Below are positions 1-8,618 of a DNA stretch of 44,936 nt, piece by piece (the first letter of the stretch is position 1; every line of letters starts with the position of its first letter). The DNA lies in contig JAGAMG010000055.1 of assembly GCA_017624835.1 (NCBI GenBank), positions 1-44,936 of the forward strand, read 5' to 3'. Below the pieces are notes generated by a model. It ran no database searches. It had not been told where the DNA came from and worked only from the letters and a program-made list of their open reading frames with translations. Both the position numbers and the translations under genes were made by a program. This DNA is from Lachnospiraceae bacterium (GTDB lineage: Bacteria > Bacillota > Clostridia > Lachnospirales > Lachnospiraceae).

Positions 1-769
1 ATTCTCTTTCTTCCACTAGTTCTGCTATCATTTTCTTTACTCCGGCACTCTTTACTTCCTCACTATTTCTTTTTATAAGCAGTCTGTTAAAATGGGATTC
101 CATTCCCTCAACCAGCTTTGAAATCTGTGCCTCTCCTTTACATTCAGCACCATACAGCAATATATTTTTCTCTGTCCGTGTAAAGTCCTTATACTTTTTA
201 TCAAGAGGAATGATGCCTGACTGTGCATATCGTTTCCAGTAATAATTTCCTACATGAAACGCATCTAAATCAGCCATTCCTTCATTCCATGTTTTTTCCG
301 GATCAATTCTGCTTTCTACATTAACTGTTAGCACTTTTCCAATTCCATAACACTCCGGACACATTCCCTTTGGATCATTAAAAGAAAAATAAGACGCTGT
401 CCCTACATAAGGCTCACCTATCCGTGAATACAAAAGTCTGACCGCTGAATATAAATCACTAATTGTCCCTACAGTAGAACGAGCATTTCCACCAAGCCTA
501 CTCTGGTCTATAATAACGGAAGCTGTCAGCTTATCAATATAATCCACCTTGGGCTTTTCATATTTAGGAAGCCTTCCTCTCATAAATGCCGTATACGTTT
601 CATTCATTTGTCTCTGGCTCTCCGCTGCCACCGTATCAAACACAATGCTGGACTTTCCTGAACCGGATACCCCTGTAAATACCACTATCTTTTCTTTTGG
701 TATTTCCAAAGAAATATTTTTTAAATTGTTTTGTCTTAATCCTCTTATTACAATTTTATCTGTATTCAT
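1..769 (-). CDS. UvrA-like excinuclease ATPase (UvrA2 / drug-resistance type), N-terminal part
   Basis: The first 256 residues of an ABC-type ATPase of the UvrA family are encoded here; the rest lies beyond the window edge. The Walker A motif GVSGSGKSS is at about residues 31-39, followed by the family segments LTASVIIDQSRLGGNARSTV and a CPEC zinc-knuckle half near residue 138. True UvrA recognises DNA lesions with UvrB. This form resembles the shorter paralogues often seen next to antibiotic or stress genes, which may act on DNA or transport without UvrB. The start at 769 is supported by an AAGGTAAGAG element just upstream. No partner gene is visible, so its role here is inferred from family only. 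Confidence 0.85.
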   Translation of the reverse strand, partial: MNTDKIVIRGLRQNNLKNISLEIPKEKIVVFTGVSGSGKSSIVFDTVAAESQRQMNETYTAFMRGRLPKYEKPKVDYIDKLTASVIIDQSRLGGNARSTVGTISDLYSAVRLLYSRIGEPYVGTASYFSFNDPKGMCPECYGIGKVLTVNVESRIDPEKTWNEGMADLDAFHVGNYYWKRYAQSGIIPLDKKYKDFTRTEKNILLYGAECKGEAQISKLVEGMESHFNRLLIKRNSEEVKSAGVKKMIAELVEERE

Positions 770-970
770 ATATCTCTTACCTTTCTTAACCATCCTTCGA
801 TATATGATACTTCTCTTTTCATAATTGTTCTCGACTTTTTTTGCTATCTAATTTTAATGCCAGCATGACGATACCCCTGCCAACTGAAATTGACAGTCTA
901 CCCAATCCTAAATACGAAACAACATGTCTCCGTTCATCCAATTAGAAAAAGCTTTTTCCTTGTCACTACA

Positions 971-1214
971 TCACTCCAATACATATGGCACCCATTCTCT
1001 CTTTTTGAAGTGTGAAATCTGAAAATCTTTAGCCGGTGTAATAGCTAAATATCTATCTTTTGAACATTTCCCCATGCCGGACTTTCAAAAAACGCAATTA
1101 TCCCTTCGGGTATTTTTGCTATATTTACTAATGCCTGTATTTTACTACCAAAGTTTTCTACCGCCTTACTAATTCTTTCTAGCTCTCCAGGGATAAATGA
1201 ATTTTTTCACTCAT
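971..1214 (-). pseudogene. Decayed small gene of unknown family
   Basis: A strong ribosome binding site (GAGGAGG, 7 bases from an ATG at 1214) opens a frame that stops after 11 codons (MSEKIHLSLES). Coding-like sequence continues in a second frame (FIPGELERISKAVENFGSK and on) and then in a third (DRYLAITPAKDFQISHFKKR and on), ending with a stop at 971-973. Two frameshifts in about 80 codons point to a broken gene. I do not recognise the family. The rest of the 770-1320 interval shows no other gene. Confidence 0.45.
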
Positions 1215-1267
1215 ATTGTGCCTCCTCTTCCATTACATTCACCGTAACAATACTTATTTTCAACAAT

Positions 1268-1309
1268 CAAAGCCTCACCAGACAGACTTCACTCTATCCA
1301 ATGAGGCTT
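1268..1309 (-). terminator. Probable terminator of the PIN toxin gene
   Basis: An 8-bp inverted repeat, AAGCCTCA (1270-1277) with TGAGGCTT (1302-1309), lies just after the toxin stop codon. On the minus strand it is followed by a modest T-rich stretch (TTTGATTGTTG). The loop is long, so the strength is uncertain. Confidence 0.5.
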
Positions 1310-1319
1310 CTACTGCAAC

Positions 1320-1730
1320 TTACTTATCAATAATATCCATCATCTCAACTGGCGTTACAATAAAGTCCCTTATCGGATAATGCTTCTGATTGCCTGTTAC
1401 CAAATAGGCATCGTCATCTCTCTTCTCCATGGCAACCTCGTAAAATACCAAATCATCCATGTCAATCAGTATCTCACCTGTAGGTTGTGGGAAAACTTCC
1501 ATACCATATTGTTTCACTGCATTTATAACCAGCCGGATTGTCTCTTCTTTAAAATGAAACTTGCTTCTATGAAGCACTTCATCATATTCCGCCAAAATAT
1601 CCTCATGATACAGCGGTACAATTTTACCATCAAACATTGCATCTAATACTCGTACTGTTGCTGCATCTGCTCGTTTTGAAAGCAAAGCTGAAATGAAAAC
1701 ATTTGTATCTATAACTGCATAATACACCAT
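1320..1730 (-). CDS. PIN-domain toxin ribonuclease
   Basis: This 136-residue protein belongs to the PIN-domain family of toxin components (COG1569 type), which cleave RNA using a cluster of acidic residues and magnesium. The N-terminal AVIDTNVFISALL carries the first catalytic Asp (D8), and the later RDDDAYLVTGNQKHYP block carries the C-terminal acidic residues typical of the fold. The ATG at 1730 is chosen over a GTG at 1736 because an AAAAGG element sits about 9 bases upstream. The antitoxin gene ends at 1737, so the two are directly joined and surely cotranscribed. The RNA target cannot be told from sequence. Confidence 0.88.
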   Translation of the reverse strand: MVYYAVIDTNVFISALLSKRADAATVRVLDAMFDGKIVPLYHEDILAEYDEVLHRSKFHFKEETIRLVINAVKQYGMEVFPQPTGEILIDMDDLVFYEVAMEKRDDDAYLVTGNQKHYPIRDFIVTPVEMMDIIDK

Positions 1731-1736
1731 AAGCAC

Positions 1737-2033
1737 TTACCTTTTTCTTTCCGCTCTAACAGTTGATATTTCAGCATTAATTTCATCAAGAGACATCTCT
1801 GGTACATCAGCAGCCTGCTCTCTCAACTCATAGAATGCTTTCTTAGCCTCTGCTCTTGTAATAATTGTTTCTGGTAATGTTGCCTCAAACGGAAGCCCTT
1901 TAACCATCTTACTTCTAGTCATAAACATACGGAAAGCTGTTGGTAAATCCATACCAAGAGTCTCGTAAATCTCTGCAACCTCCTGTTTTAATGCTTTATC
2001 TGCACGAAATTGAATCAAAACCTGTTCTGCCAT
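1737..2033 (-). CDS. RelB/DinJ-family antitoxin
   Basis: A 98-residue protein of the RelB/DinJ ribbon-helix-helix family, expected to bind and neutralise the PIN toxin encoded immediately downstream and to repress their common promoter. The N-terminal EQVLIQFRADKALKQEVAE strand-helix and the GMDLPTAFRMFMTR segment are the usual DNA-binding and dimerisation portion. The C-terminal half is charged, as expected for the toxin-wrapping tail. The start at 2033 is set by a perfect GGAGG five to six bases upstream; a longer frame to 2075 has no such site. RelB antitoxins classically pair with RelE; pairing with PIN toxins also occurs in Clostridia. Confidence 0.88.
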   Translation of the reverse strand: MAEQVLIQFRADKALKQEVAEIYETLGMDLPTAFRMFMTRSKMVKGLPFEATLPETIITRAEAKKAFYELREQAADVPEMSLDEINAEISTVRAERKR

Positions 2034-2142
2034 AATGCTTCCTCCTTCACCATGCTTTGTGTAGTTGTTTTGCATGTGTTTGTAATATTATTATATGTCA
2101 AAACATAAAATATATCAATATATTTACAAAGCAGGAAGCAGG

Positions 2143-2181
2143 AAAAAAATCCCACTACCTACATCTCTGTAAATAGTGGGA
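2143..2181 (-). terminator. Intrinsic terminator downstream of ppdK
   Basis: TCCCACTA (2150-2157) pairs with TAGTGGGA (2174-2181). On the minus strand the hairpin is followed directly by a run of seven T. It lies 40 bases after the ppdK stop. Confidence 0.85.
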
Positions 2182-2221
2182 CGAAAATCTTATATCAGCA
2201 TACTAACTAAACAGCATTCGC

Positions 2222-4852
2222 CTACTTATTGTTCAAAGCAGCCTGTGCTGCAGCCAATCTGGCAATAGGCACACGGAAAGGTGAACAGGATACATAGTTC
2301 AGACCTACCTTGTGGCAGAACTCTACGGAAGAAGGATCTCCACCGTGCTCACCACAGATACCTAACTTGATGTCAGGACGGGTCTTGCGACCTTTTTCTG
2401 CTGCCATCTGTACTAACTGACCAACACCGGTCTGATCCAGTCTTGCAAAAGGATCGGACTCGAAAATCTTAGCCTGATAGTAGGAATCAAGGAACTTACC
2501 AGCGTCATCACGGGAGAAACCGAAGGTCATCTGGGTAAGGTCGTTGGTACCGAAGGAGAAGAACTCAGCTTCCTCTGCGATAGCGTCAGCGGTAAGTGCT
2601 GCACGAGGAATCTCAATCATTGTACCGATATGGTACTTGATGTCAGAATTCTTCTCAGCCTTAACAGCCTCAGCAACCTCAACAACTACATCCTTAACAT
2701 ATTTTAACTCTTTCTTCTCGCCTACGAGAGGAATCATAATTTCAGGAACAATATCGAAGCCCTTCTCATTCTTAACTTCGATAGCAGCTTCCATAACTGC
2801 TCTGGTCTGCATCTTAGCGATTTCAGGATAGGTAACTGCAAGACGGCATCCTCTATGACCCATCATAGGGTTGAACTCATGGAGTTCATCACATTTAGCC
2901 TTAACCTCTTCTACAGTCAGACCCATATCTGCTGCAAGAGCCTTGATATCCTCTTCCTCAGTAGGAACAAACTCATGAAGAGGGGGATCTAAGTAACGAA
3001 CAGTCATAGGCTTTCCTTCCAGAACCTCGTACATAGCCTTGAAGTCTGCCTTCTGGAACTCGCCGATTGCCTTTAATGCTTCTTCTCTTGCTTCCACAGA
3101 ATCAGAGAGAATCATCTTACGGAACTTAGGAATTCTATCCTCACCGAAGAACATATGCTCTGTACGGCAAAGACCGATACCTTCTGCACCAAGATGCACT
3201 GCATTCTTAGTATCTTCAGGAGTATCAGCATTGGTACGAACCTTGAGAGTTCTGAACTGGTCAGCCCAAGCCATGATACGTCCAAAGTTTCCGCCTACGG
3301 AAGCCTCTACAGTTTTAATATCACCCTTGTAAATCTTACCGGTAGTACCATCTAAGGAAATGTAATCACCTTCGTGGAATTCATATCCGCCAAGGGAGAA
3401 TACCTTTGCTTCTTCATCAATCTTGATTTCACCACAACCGGATACACAGCATGTACCCATACCACGAGCTACTACTGCTGCATGGGAGGTCATACCACCA
3501 CGAACAGTTAAGATACCTTCAGCTGCATGCATACCTTCGATATCCTCAGGAGAGGTCTCAAGACGAACAAGGATAACTCTTTCGCCTCTGCCACCCTTAC
3601 CGGCTTCCTTAGCTTCGTCAGCAGTAAAGTAAACCTTACCGGCTGCAGCACCGGGAGATGCAGGAAGTGCGGAACCGATTACTTCGCCAGCCTTTAATGC
3701 AGCTGCGTCGAAGGTAGGATGTAATAACTGGTCTAAGGACTTAGCCTCAATACGAAGAACTGCCTCTTCAGGAGTAATCTTGCCTTCGTCAACCAGGTCA
3801 CATGCAATATTAATAGCTGCAGGAGCAGTTCTCTTACCATTTCTGGTCTGCAAGAAGTATAACTTACCTTCTTCAATGGTGAACTCCATATCCTGCATAT
3901 CGCGATAGTGCTCTTCCAGCTTATTAGCGATTGCCATAAACTCTTTGTAGCACTCAGGAAGATCCTCTTCCAATTTGGAGATAGGCTGAGGTGTACGAAC
4001 ACCTGCAACTACGTCCTCTCCCTGTGCATTAATCAGGTACTCACCAAAGATACCCTTTTCACCGGTGGAAGGATTACGGGTAAATGCAACACCTGTACCG
4101 GAGGTCTCACCCTTATTACCAAATACCATACACTGTACGTTTACAGCGGTACCCCAATCACCGGGGATATCATTCATACGTCTGTAAACAATAGCACGAG
4201 GGTTATCCCATGAACGGAATACTGCCTTAACAGCACCCATCAACTGATCCTTAGGATCCTGAGGGAATTCTTCACCCTTCATAGCTTCTTTATAAACAGC
4301 CTTAAACTTCTCAGCCAAATTCTTTAAATCATCAGCGGTCAGCTCAGTATCAAACTGAACACCCCTTTCTTCCTTCATCTCATCGATAATCTTCTCGAAG
4401 AAGGACTTAGGAACTTCCATAACTACGTCAGAGTACATCTGGATAAAACGACGATAGGAATCATATGCAAATCTGGGGTTGCCGGTCTTCTTAGCAAAAC
4501 CTTCAACTGCTACGTCATTCAAACCTAAGTTAAGGATGGTATCCATCATACCGGGCATGGATGCTCTTGCACCGGAACGAACAGATACAAGCAGGGGATC
4601 TTCGGTATCACCGAACTTTTTGCCCATCAATGCTTCCAAATCTGCGATATTCTGGAAAATCTGCTCCTGGATTTCATCAGAAATCTGCTTGCCGTTATCA
4701 TAATAATCAGTACAAGCTTCTGTTGTTACAGTAAAGCCCTGAGGAATAGGCAGACCTAAATTTGTCATTTCTGCAAGGTTAGCACCTTTACCACCAAGCA
4801 GGTTCCTCATGTCTGCGTTACCTTCTTTGAATTTGTAAACCCATTTCTTCAT
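2222..4852 (-). CDS. ppdK: Pyruvate, phosphate dikinase
   Basis: This 876-residue enzyme interconverts pyruvate, ATP and phosphate with phosphoenolpyruvate, AMP and pyrophosphate in the cytosol. In anaerobes it serves glycolysis or gluconeogenesis. The order is an N-terminal ATP-grasp domain (GGKGANLAEMTNLGLPIPQGF at the start), the swivelling phosphohistidine domain with TVRGGMTSHAAVVARGMGT, and a C-terminal PEP-utiliser TIM barrel ending with GICGEHGGDPSSVEF, which carries the catalytic Cys. Length and all motifs fit an intact enzyme. GGGAG precedes the ATG at 4852. It is monocistronic, with its own sigma-A promoter and terminator, and a cre site further upstream suggests carbon catabolite control. 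Confidence 0.98.
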   Translation of the reverse strand: MKKWVYKFKEGNADMRNLLGGKGANLAEMTNLGLPIPQGFTVTTEACTDYYDNGKQISDEIQEQIFQNIADLEALMGKKFGDTEDPLLVSVRSGARASMPGMMDTILNLGLNDVAVEGFAKKTGNPRFAYDSYRRFIQMYSDVVMEVPKSFFEKIIDEMKEERGVQFDTELTADDLKNLAEKFKAVYKEAMKGEEFPQDPKDQLMGAVKAVFRSWDNPRAIVYRRMNDIPGDWGTAVNVQCMVFGNKGETSGTGVAFTRNPSTGEKGIFGEYLINAQGEDVVAGVRTPQPISKLEEDLPECYKEFMAIANKLEEHYRDMQDMEFTIEEGKLYFLQTRNGKRTAPAAINIACDLVDEGKITPEEAVLRIEAKSLDQLLHPTFDAAALKAGEVIGSALPASPGAAAGKVYFTADEAKEAGKGGRGERVILVRLETSPEDIEGMHAAEGILTVRGGMTSHAAVVARGMGTCCVSGCGEIKIDEEAKVFSLGGYEFHEGDYISLDGTTGKIYKGDIKTVEASVGGNFGRIMAWADQFRTLKVRTNADTPEDTKNAVHLGAEGIGLCRTEHMFFGEDRIPKFRKMILSDSVEAREEALKAIGEFQKADFKAMYEVLEGKPMTVRYLDPPLHEFVPTEEEDIKALAADMGLTVEEVKAKCDELHEFNPMMGHRGCRLAVTYPEIAKMQTRAVMEAAIEVKNEKGFDIVPEIMIPLVGEKKELKYVKDVVVEVAEAVKAEKNSDIKYHIGTMIEIPRAALTADAIAEEAEFFSFGTNDLTQMTFGFSRDDAGKFLDSYYQAKIFESDPFARLDQTGVGQLVQMAAEKGRKTRPDIKLGICGEHGGDPSSVEFCHKVGLNYVSCSPFRVPIARLAAAQAALNNK

Positions 4853-4921
4853 ACTTTTTTGTCTCCCTTTTCTTTCTGTTTTCTTGACAAAAATTATTTA
4901 CTAGTTCTATATTACTCCGTT

Positions 4922-4950
4922 ATTGTAACAATCTACCAAAAGAATATCAA
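4922..4950 (-). promoter_or_regulatory. Sigma-A promoter of ppdK
   Basis: On the minus strand TTGATA (4945-4950) is separated by 17 bases from TACAAT (4922-4927). Predicted transcription start is near 4915, giving a leader of about 60 bases. The 4853-5153 interval otherwise contains only the cre site. Confidence 0.72.
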
Positions 4951-5082
4951 GCTGAATTTGATAAATTTTTGTCACACTGTTTATTTTCGTTTAAGTTGCA
5001 CAATTATCACGTTCACTCCATCGTCACATTGTACAGTACTTTATAACCACAAAAACGCCCGCACTTGTATCTTTTGTACAAA

Positions 5083-5096
5083 TGTAAGCGTTTACA
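5083..5096. promoter_or_regulatory. cre site (CcpA operator)
   Basis: TGTAAGCGTTTACA is a 14-base palindrome apart from the central CG and matches the catabolite-responsive element consensus of Firmicutes. It lies about 135 bp upstream of the predicted ppdK -35 and about 60 bp beyond the end of the phosphodiesterase gene. Its position suggests activation of ppdK, or a site for an undetected promoter; repression by blocking the mapped promoter is less likely at this distance. Confidence 0.72.
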
Positions 5097-5153
5097 TCCA
5101 AACTCTCTTTATCACTATGTTATAATTTTCACATACTCCAAAAAAGTATTTTT

Positions 5154-5990
5154 TTACATTTTTCTCATATTTTCAGGCAAAAAGCTGTCAAAAATAAAAA
5201 TTTCAAAGTGCTTTTTGGCATCAGCAAGCTCCTGCTTACTTTTTATTGTCCATGCCACTGCTATGCTTCCAAAGAATTTATGGCAGATTTTTCTTGACAA
5301 CATATGATAATGCTTATGATTATATGCCACAAAATCCGGTCTGCTGAGAAAATTCATTAATAGATGCTGTAATACAAAATACAGAAACCCTTTATATTCT
5401 TCTCCCTTCAAAAACGCTTCTGCCAACTGTCCTCTCACCACTTCAGGACAGTTTTTGCGAAACCACCATACTGCCAAAGGATTAAAAGATTCAACACAAT
5501 ACTGGCCACGATAAGCCTCCAACATTTTACCGGCAATGGGACAAAGAGAAGTGTCCGTCCACTCCACCTTTAATTCCACAATTAAAGGCACCTTGCCATC
5601 TACCAGTTCTAATACCTCTTCAAATCTAGGAATATGCTCCTTGGAATTGTAAAGCTGAAATTGTTGCAATTCTTCATAAGTATAATCCCGCACATTTCCA
5701 TTTGTGCCACAAACTCTCTCCAAAGTATAATCATGAAAAACCACGGGAATATCATCCTTCGTCAACTGAATATCCAATTCAATGCCAAATCCGGCATCCA
5801 CAGCCTTTCTAAAAGCTTTTATGGAATTTTCCGGGGCATCTGATTCGTTATCATGTAATCCTCGGTGTGCATATAGCCACTGTTTAAAGGGCTTCATATC
5901 CGGCTTATGAAGCATGCGGGGCATAATTGCCCATAGATACAAAAAAATACATAGTAATAAAATAATCAGCAGAACACTCCATCCCTTCAT
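5154..5990 (-). CDS. Membrane-anchored glycerophosphodiester phosphodiesterase
   Basis: A 278-residue GDPD-family enzyme that hydrolyses glycerophosphodiesters to glycerol 3-phosphate and an alcohol, using a metal-dependent TIM barrel. The N-terminal hydrophobic stretch WSVLLIILLLCIFLYLWAI (about residues 4-22) is a signal anchor. The catalytic start HRGLHDNESDAPENSIKAF and the metal-binding GIELDIQLTKDDIPVVFHD follow. The C-terminal ELKVEW and the later blocks also fit. The start at 5990 is preferred because AGGAGG lies about 10 bases upstream; a frame from 6017 runs through that site. The MFS transporter gene ends 47 bases upstream, so the two probably form an operon. Confidence 0.9.
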   Translation of the reverse strand: MKGWSVLLIILLLCIFLYLWAIMPRMLHKPDMKPFKQWLYAHRGLHDNESDAPENSIKAFRKAVDAGFGIELDIQLTKDDIPVVFHDYTLERVCGTNGNVRDYTYEELQQFQLYNSKEHIPRFEEVLELVDGKVPLIVELKVEWTDTSLCPIAGKMLEAYRGQYCVESFNPLAVWWFRKNCPEVVRGQLAEAFLKGEEYKGFLYFVLQHLLMNFLSRPDFVAYNHKHYHMLSRKICHKFFGSIAVAWTIKSKQELADAKKHFEIFIFDSFLPENMRKM

Positions 5991-6037
5991 ATCCCAAGCA
6001 CCTCCTCTCCTGTCCATTCTTTGAGCAGCGGAGCTTC

Positions 6038-7345
6038 CTAATCTTCTACATTAAAATTCTCTAATACACTTTTCGTTTTCACAGGCTTTACATCACCATG
6101 GCGAACCTGCGTCATTGTCAACAATGCCAACAGAGAAAACACCAAGGCATAAGGAAACAATGTTCTATAAGAAATATTTTCCAAAAGGGCACCGGACAGA
6201 ATAGGAGTCAATATCTGGGCTGACATAGAAAAAGTATAATAGGTACCGGTAAATTTACCAATGTCACAACCCTTGCTCATTGCCACAATCATAGGATAGG
6301 AATTAACGCCAATGGCAGCCCACGCCATACCAATCAATGCAAAAGCAATATTAATCAAGGCCGTATACTCATCCACAAAAATAGCTGCCCCATAACAGGA
6401 TGCCATCACAATAATACCACCCATTATGGTTTTCTTTCTGCCTATTTTAGATGCAATATGCCCAATAGGAATATAACCAATAATAGCTGCAACAGTAGCT
6501 ACCAAAAGACAATTGGCAAAGCCGCCGCCCTCCAGCTTCCACACCACCTTAGTGTAACGGGAAAAGGCTGTAGTAACAGCATTATATGCAGTAAACCACA
6601 AAAATATAGATGCTAACAGAAACATCATGCTGCGCTTAACCTCTTTCGGAAGCGGTGCCTGCGTTTCCTTCTTGTCTTCTCCTTCAGCCATTGCACTCTC
6701 TTTACTTACCTCATTCGCTCCTATAACCTCCAACAGTTCCTTTTTCAGCTTGTTCTCACGAATGGTAATTACAAGAGTCCCCACTGCAATTACCATTAAC
6801 GCTGCAACACTGCAAAATAACGGCAAATAATCCGGGCACTTCCCCTTTCCTACCAAAAGCTTAATCATAATCAGAGAATAGACTCCACCAACAGCTCCCA
6901 TCAGATTAATTACTGCATTAGCACGACTGCGTAGATGGTTGGGTGTCAAATCCGGCATTAATGCCACCGCCGGGGAACGGTATAATCCCATGGATATCAA
7001 TGTGAGGAATAATGCTGCTACAAACAAAGTCAGATTTCCTGCCTTATCCGCTGTGGGTAATAACAGCATAAAGCTTACTGCTAAAACCGTTCCGCACACA
7101 ATAAAGGGCATACGTTTTCCTAATTTGGTATCCACCTTATCAGAAAGGGTTCCAAATACAGGTAACAGTATCAATGCCAGCACGTTATCCATTGCCATGA
7201 CTGTACCGGTAACGGTTTCCTTCATTCCAAAGGTATTTTGTAAAATCAGTGGTACTATATTATCATACATCTGCCAAAATGCACTGATACTCAAGAAAGC
7301 AAGACCAATAAAAAAAGTACGCTTATAATTTAGTTTGTTTTCCAT
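6038..7345 (-). CDS. MFS transporter (SLC45-like)
   Basis: A 435-residue major facilitator with about 12 predicted membrane segments. The N-terminal half has the loop sequence GTLSDKVDTKLGKRMPFIV, a variant of the MFS loop motif, and the second half repeats it as GHIASKIGRKKTIMGG. A long charged cytoplasmic loop (about residues 195-235, rich in K and E) splits the halves. SLC45-like carriers move sugars with protons. The substrate here is unknown; cotranscription with the phosphodiesterase could suggest glycerophosphodiester or sugar-related uptake, which is inference. AGGAGGAAAATC precedes the ATG. Confidence 0.88.
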   Translation of the reverse strand: MENKLNYKRTFFIGLAFLSISAFWQMYDNIVPLILQNTFGMKETVTGTVMAMDNVLALILLPVFGTLSDKVDTKLGKRMPFIVCGTVLAVSFMLLLPTADKAGNLTLFVAALFLTLISMGLYRSPAVALMPDLTPNHLRSRANAVINLMGAVGGVYSLIMIKLLVGKGKCPDYLPLFCSVAALMVIAVGTLVITIRENKLKKELLEVIGANEVSKESAMAEGEDKKETQAPLPKEVKRSMMFLLASIFLWFTAYNAVTTAFSRYTKVVWKLEGGGFANCLLVATVAAIIGYIPIGHIASKIGRKKTIMGGIIVMASCYGAAIFVDEYTALINIAFALIGMAWAAIGVNSYPMIVAMSKGCDIGKFTGTYYTFSMSAQILTPILSGALLENISYRTLFPYALVFSLLALLTMTQVRHGDVKPVKTKSVLENFNVED

Positions 7346-7409
7346 GATTTTCCTCCTGATACCCCTCTAATTCCTTTGCTGGCACAATTCTAACCACATT
7401 CCCATAAAA

Positions 7410-7438
7410 AGTATAACAAAAAAACAGTCAACTGTGAA
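7410..7438 (-). promoter_or_regulatory. Sigma-A promoter of the MFS-phosphodiesterase operon
   Basis: On the minus strand TTCACA (7433-7438) and TATACT (7410-7415) are 17 bases apart. The promoter is packed into the arm and T-run of the terminator of the upstream gene. Confidence 0.6.
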
Positions 7439-7475
7439 GCATATGAGCATGAATCATATCATCCGTTGACTGTTT
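7418..7475 (-). terminator. Intrinsic terminator downstream of meso-DAP dehydrogenase
   Basis: AAACAGTCAAC (7422-7432) pairs with GTTGACTGTTT (7465-7475). On the minus strand a run of seven T follows. The loop is about 32 bases and contains a smaller imperfect palindrome around ATGAGCAT. Confidence 0.8.
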
Positions 7476-7533
7476 ATCCCTATTTATAATCCCTTACACA
7501 ATTTTACTCTACTCTAATAAATTCCCACACTTA

Positions 7534-8520
7534 CTACAACATATGTGCCCTTAATTCTTCTCCGCTCTGTCTGCACAGATAAGCAGGTGCCACATCAAAT
7601 ACGGTCTTGCAGCCCTTCTGTCCTTCCTGGTTCAAGCGGTATGCAGCTCTTGCATAGGCTACCAGCACGCTGGATGTAAATTCCGGATTGGAATCCAGCT
7701 TTAAGCTGTATTCAATAATATGCTGATGCTCGTTATTCCAGCCGGTTTTTCCACTGCGAATTACAAAACCGCCGTGAGGAATCCCTGCATGCTTTTCATT
7801 TAATTCCTCTTGGGAAATAAAATGAACGGTGGTATCATAATCAGCAAAGTAATTAGGCATTTCCTTGATTTCTTTTTCGATTCTTGCAAGGTCAGCCCCC
7901 TCCTTTGCCACTACAAAGCATTCTCTGGTGTGCTTCTGTCTGGTGGTTAATTCAGGAGTCTCGCCACTTCTTACCTGCTCTAAAGCCTCCGGTACCGGAA
8001 TGGTATACTGTCTTGCATCTGCAACACCTTCCACTCTGCGGATGGCATCCGAATGTCCCTGACTTACGCCCTTGCCCCAGAAGGTATAATCCTTGCCATC
8101 GGGTAAAATAGCATTTGCATACACTCTGTTTAAAGAGAACATTCCGGGATCCCAGCCTACGGAAATAATAGCAACCTTGCCGGATTCCTGTGCTGTCGCA
8201 TCTACATTTGCAAAATGCTCAGGGATTCTTGCATGGGTATCAAAGCTGTCAATTACATTAAAATATTTTGCATACTCCGGAGTCTGCACAGGAAGGTCTG
8301 TTGCACTTCCGCCACAGATTACAAGTACATCAATTTCATCCTTCTTGGATAAAATATCATCAATATGATAAACCTTTGCACTCTCTGTTAAAATCTTTAC
8401 ACTGTCAGGATTACGACGGGTAAACACTGCCACAAGCTCCATGTCCTCATTCTGCTTCACGGCACATTCCACGCCTCTTCCCAGATTTCCATAACCTAAA
8501 ATACCAACCTTAATGCTCAT
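7534..8520 (-). CDS. ddh: meso-Diaminopimelate dehydrogenase
   Basis: This 328-residue NADP-dependent enzyme makes meso-2,6-diaminopimelate from tetrahydrodipicolinate and ammonia in one step, feeding lysine and peptidoglycan synthesis. The Rossmann start SIKVGILGYGNLGRGVECAV carries GxGxxG. The blocks SVGWDPGMFSLNRVYA, GKGVSQGHSDAIRRVEGV and HGGFVIRSGKTGWNNEHQH are diagnostic for Ddh. The ATG at 8520 follows GGAGGAGG by five bases; the open frame continues 52 codons upstream but without a ribosome site. It is monocistronic. The promoter, mapped at 8582-8610, lies within a large inverted repeat. Confidence 0.96.
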   Translation of the reverse strand: MSIKVGILGYGNLGRGVECAVKQNEDMELVAVFTRRNPDSVKILTESAKVYHIDDILSKKDEIDVLVICGGSATDLPVQTPEYAKYFNVIDSFDTHARIPEHFANVDATAQESGKVAIISVGWDPGMFSLNRVYANAILPDGKDYTFWGKGVSQGHSDAIRRVEGVADARQYTIPVPEALEQVRSGETPELTTRQKHTRECFVVAKEGADLARIEKEIKEMPNYFADYDTTVHFISQEELNEKHAGIPHGGFVIRSGKTGWNNEHQHIIEYSLKLDSNPEFTSSVLVAYARAAYRLNQEGQKGCKTVFDVAPAYLCRQSGEELRAHML

Positions 8521-8551
8521 AGTATCCTCCTCCGTTTCGGTCAAAAAATCA

Positions 8552-8595
8552 GCCTGCATTATAGTAGTACTGTTTAGAACTACTATAATGCAGGC
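8552..8595. promoter_or_regulatory. Perfect 17-bp inverted repeat: operator candidate and terminator
   Basis: GCCTGCATTATAGTAGT (8552-8568) is repeated exactly in inverse orientation at 8579-8595 with a 10-base centre. On the minus strand the hairpin is followed by TGATTTTTT, so it can terminate transcripts arriving from the propeller gene. The same arms overlap the -10 box of the ddh promoter. Because predicted initiation lies in the centre, ddh transcripts would not contain the hairpin, and the repeat could act on them only as a DNA operator. Confidence 0.8.
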
Positions 8596-8610
8596 ATTCT
8601 TCTTTGTCAA
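8582..8610 (-). promoter_or_regulatory. Sigma-A promoter of ddh
   Basis: On the minus strand TTGACA (8605-8610) is a perfect -35 and TATAGT (8582-8587) a good -10, separated by 17 bases. The predicted start is near 8575, giving a 55-base leader. Confidence 0.8.
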
Positions 8611-8618
8611 CCCTTTCC

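Noticed and set aside
2544-4703. Many long open frames on the plus strand opposite ppdK
   Set aside because: They are antisense shadows of a strongly coding gene, with no ribosome sites or family motifs.
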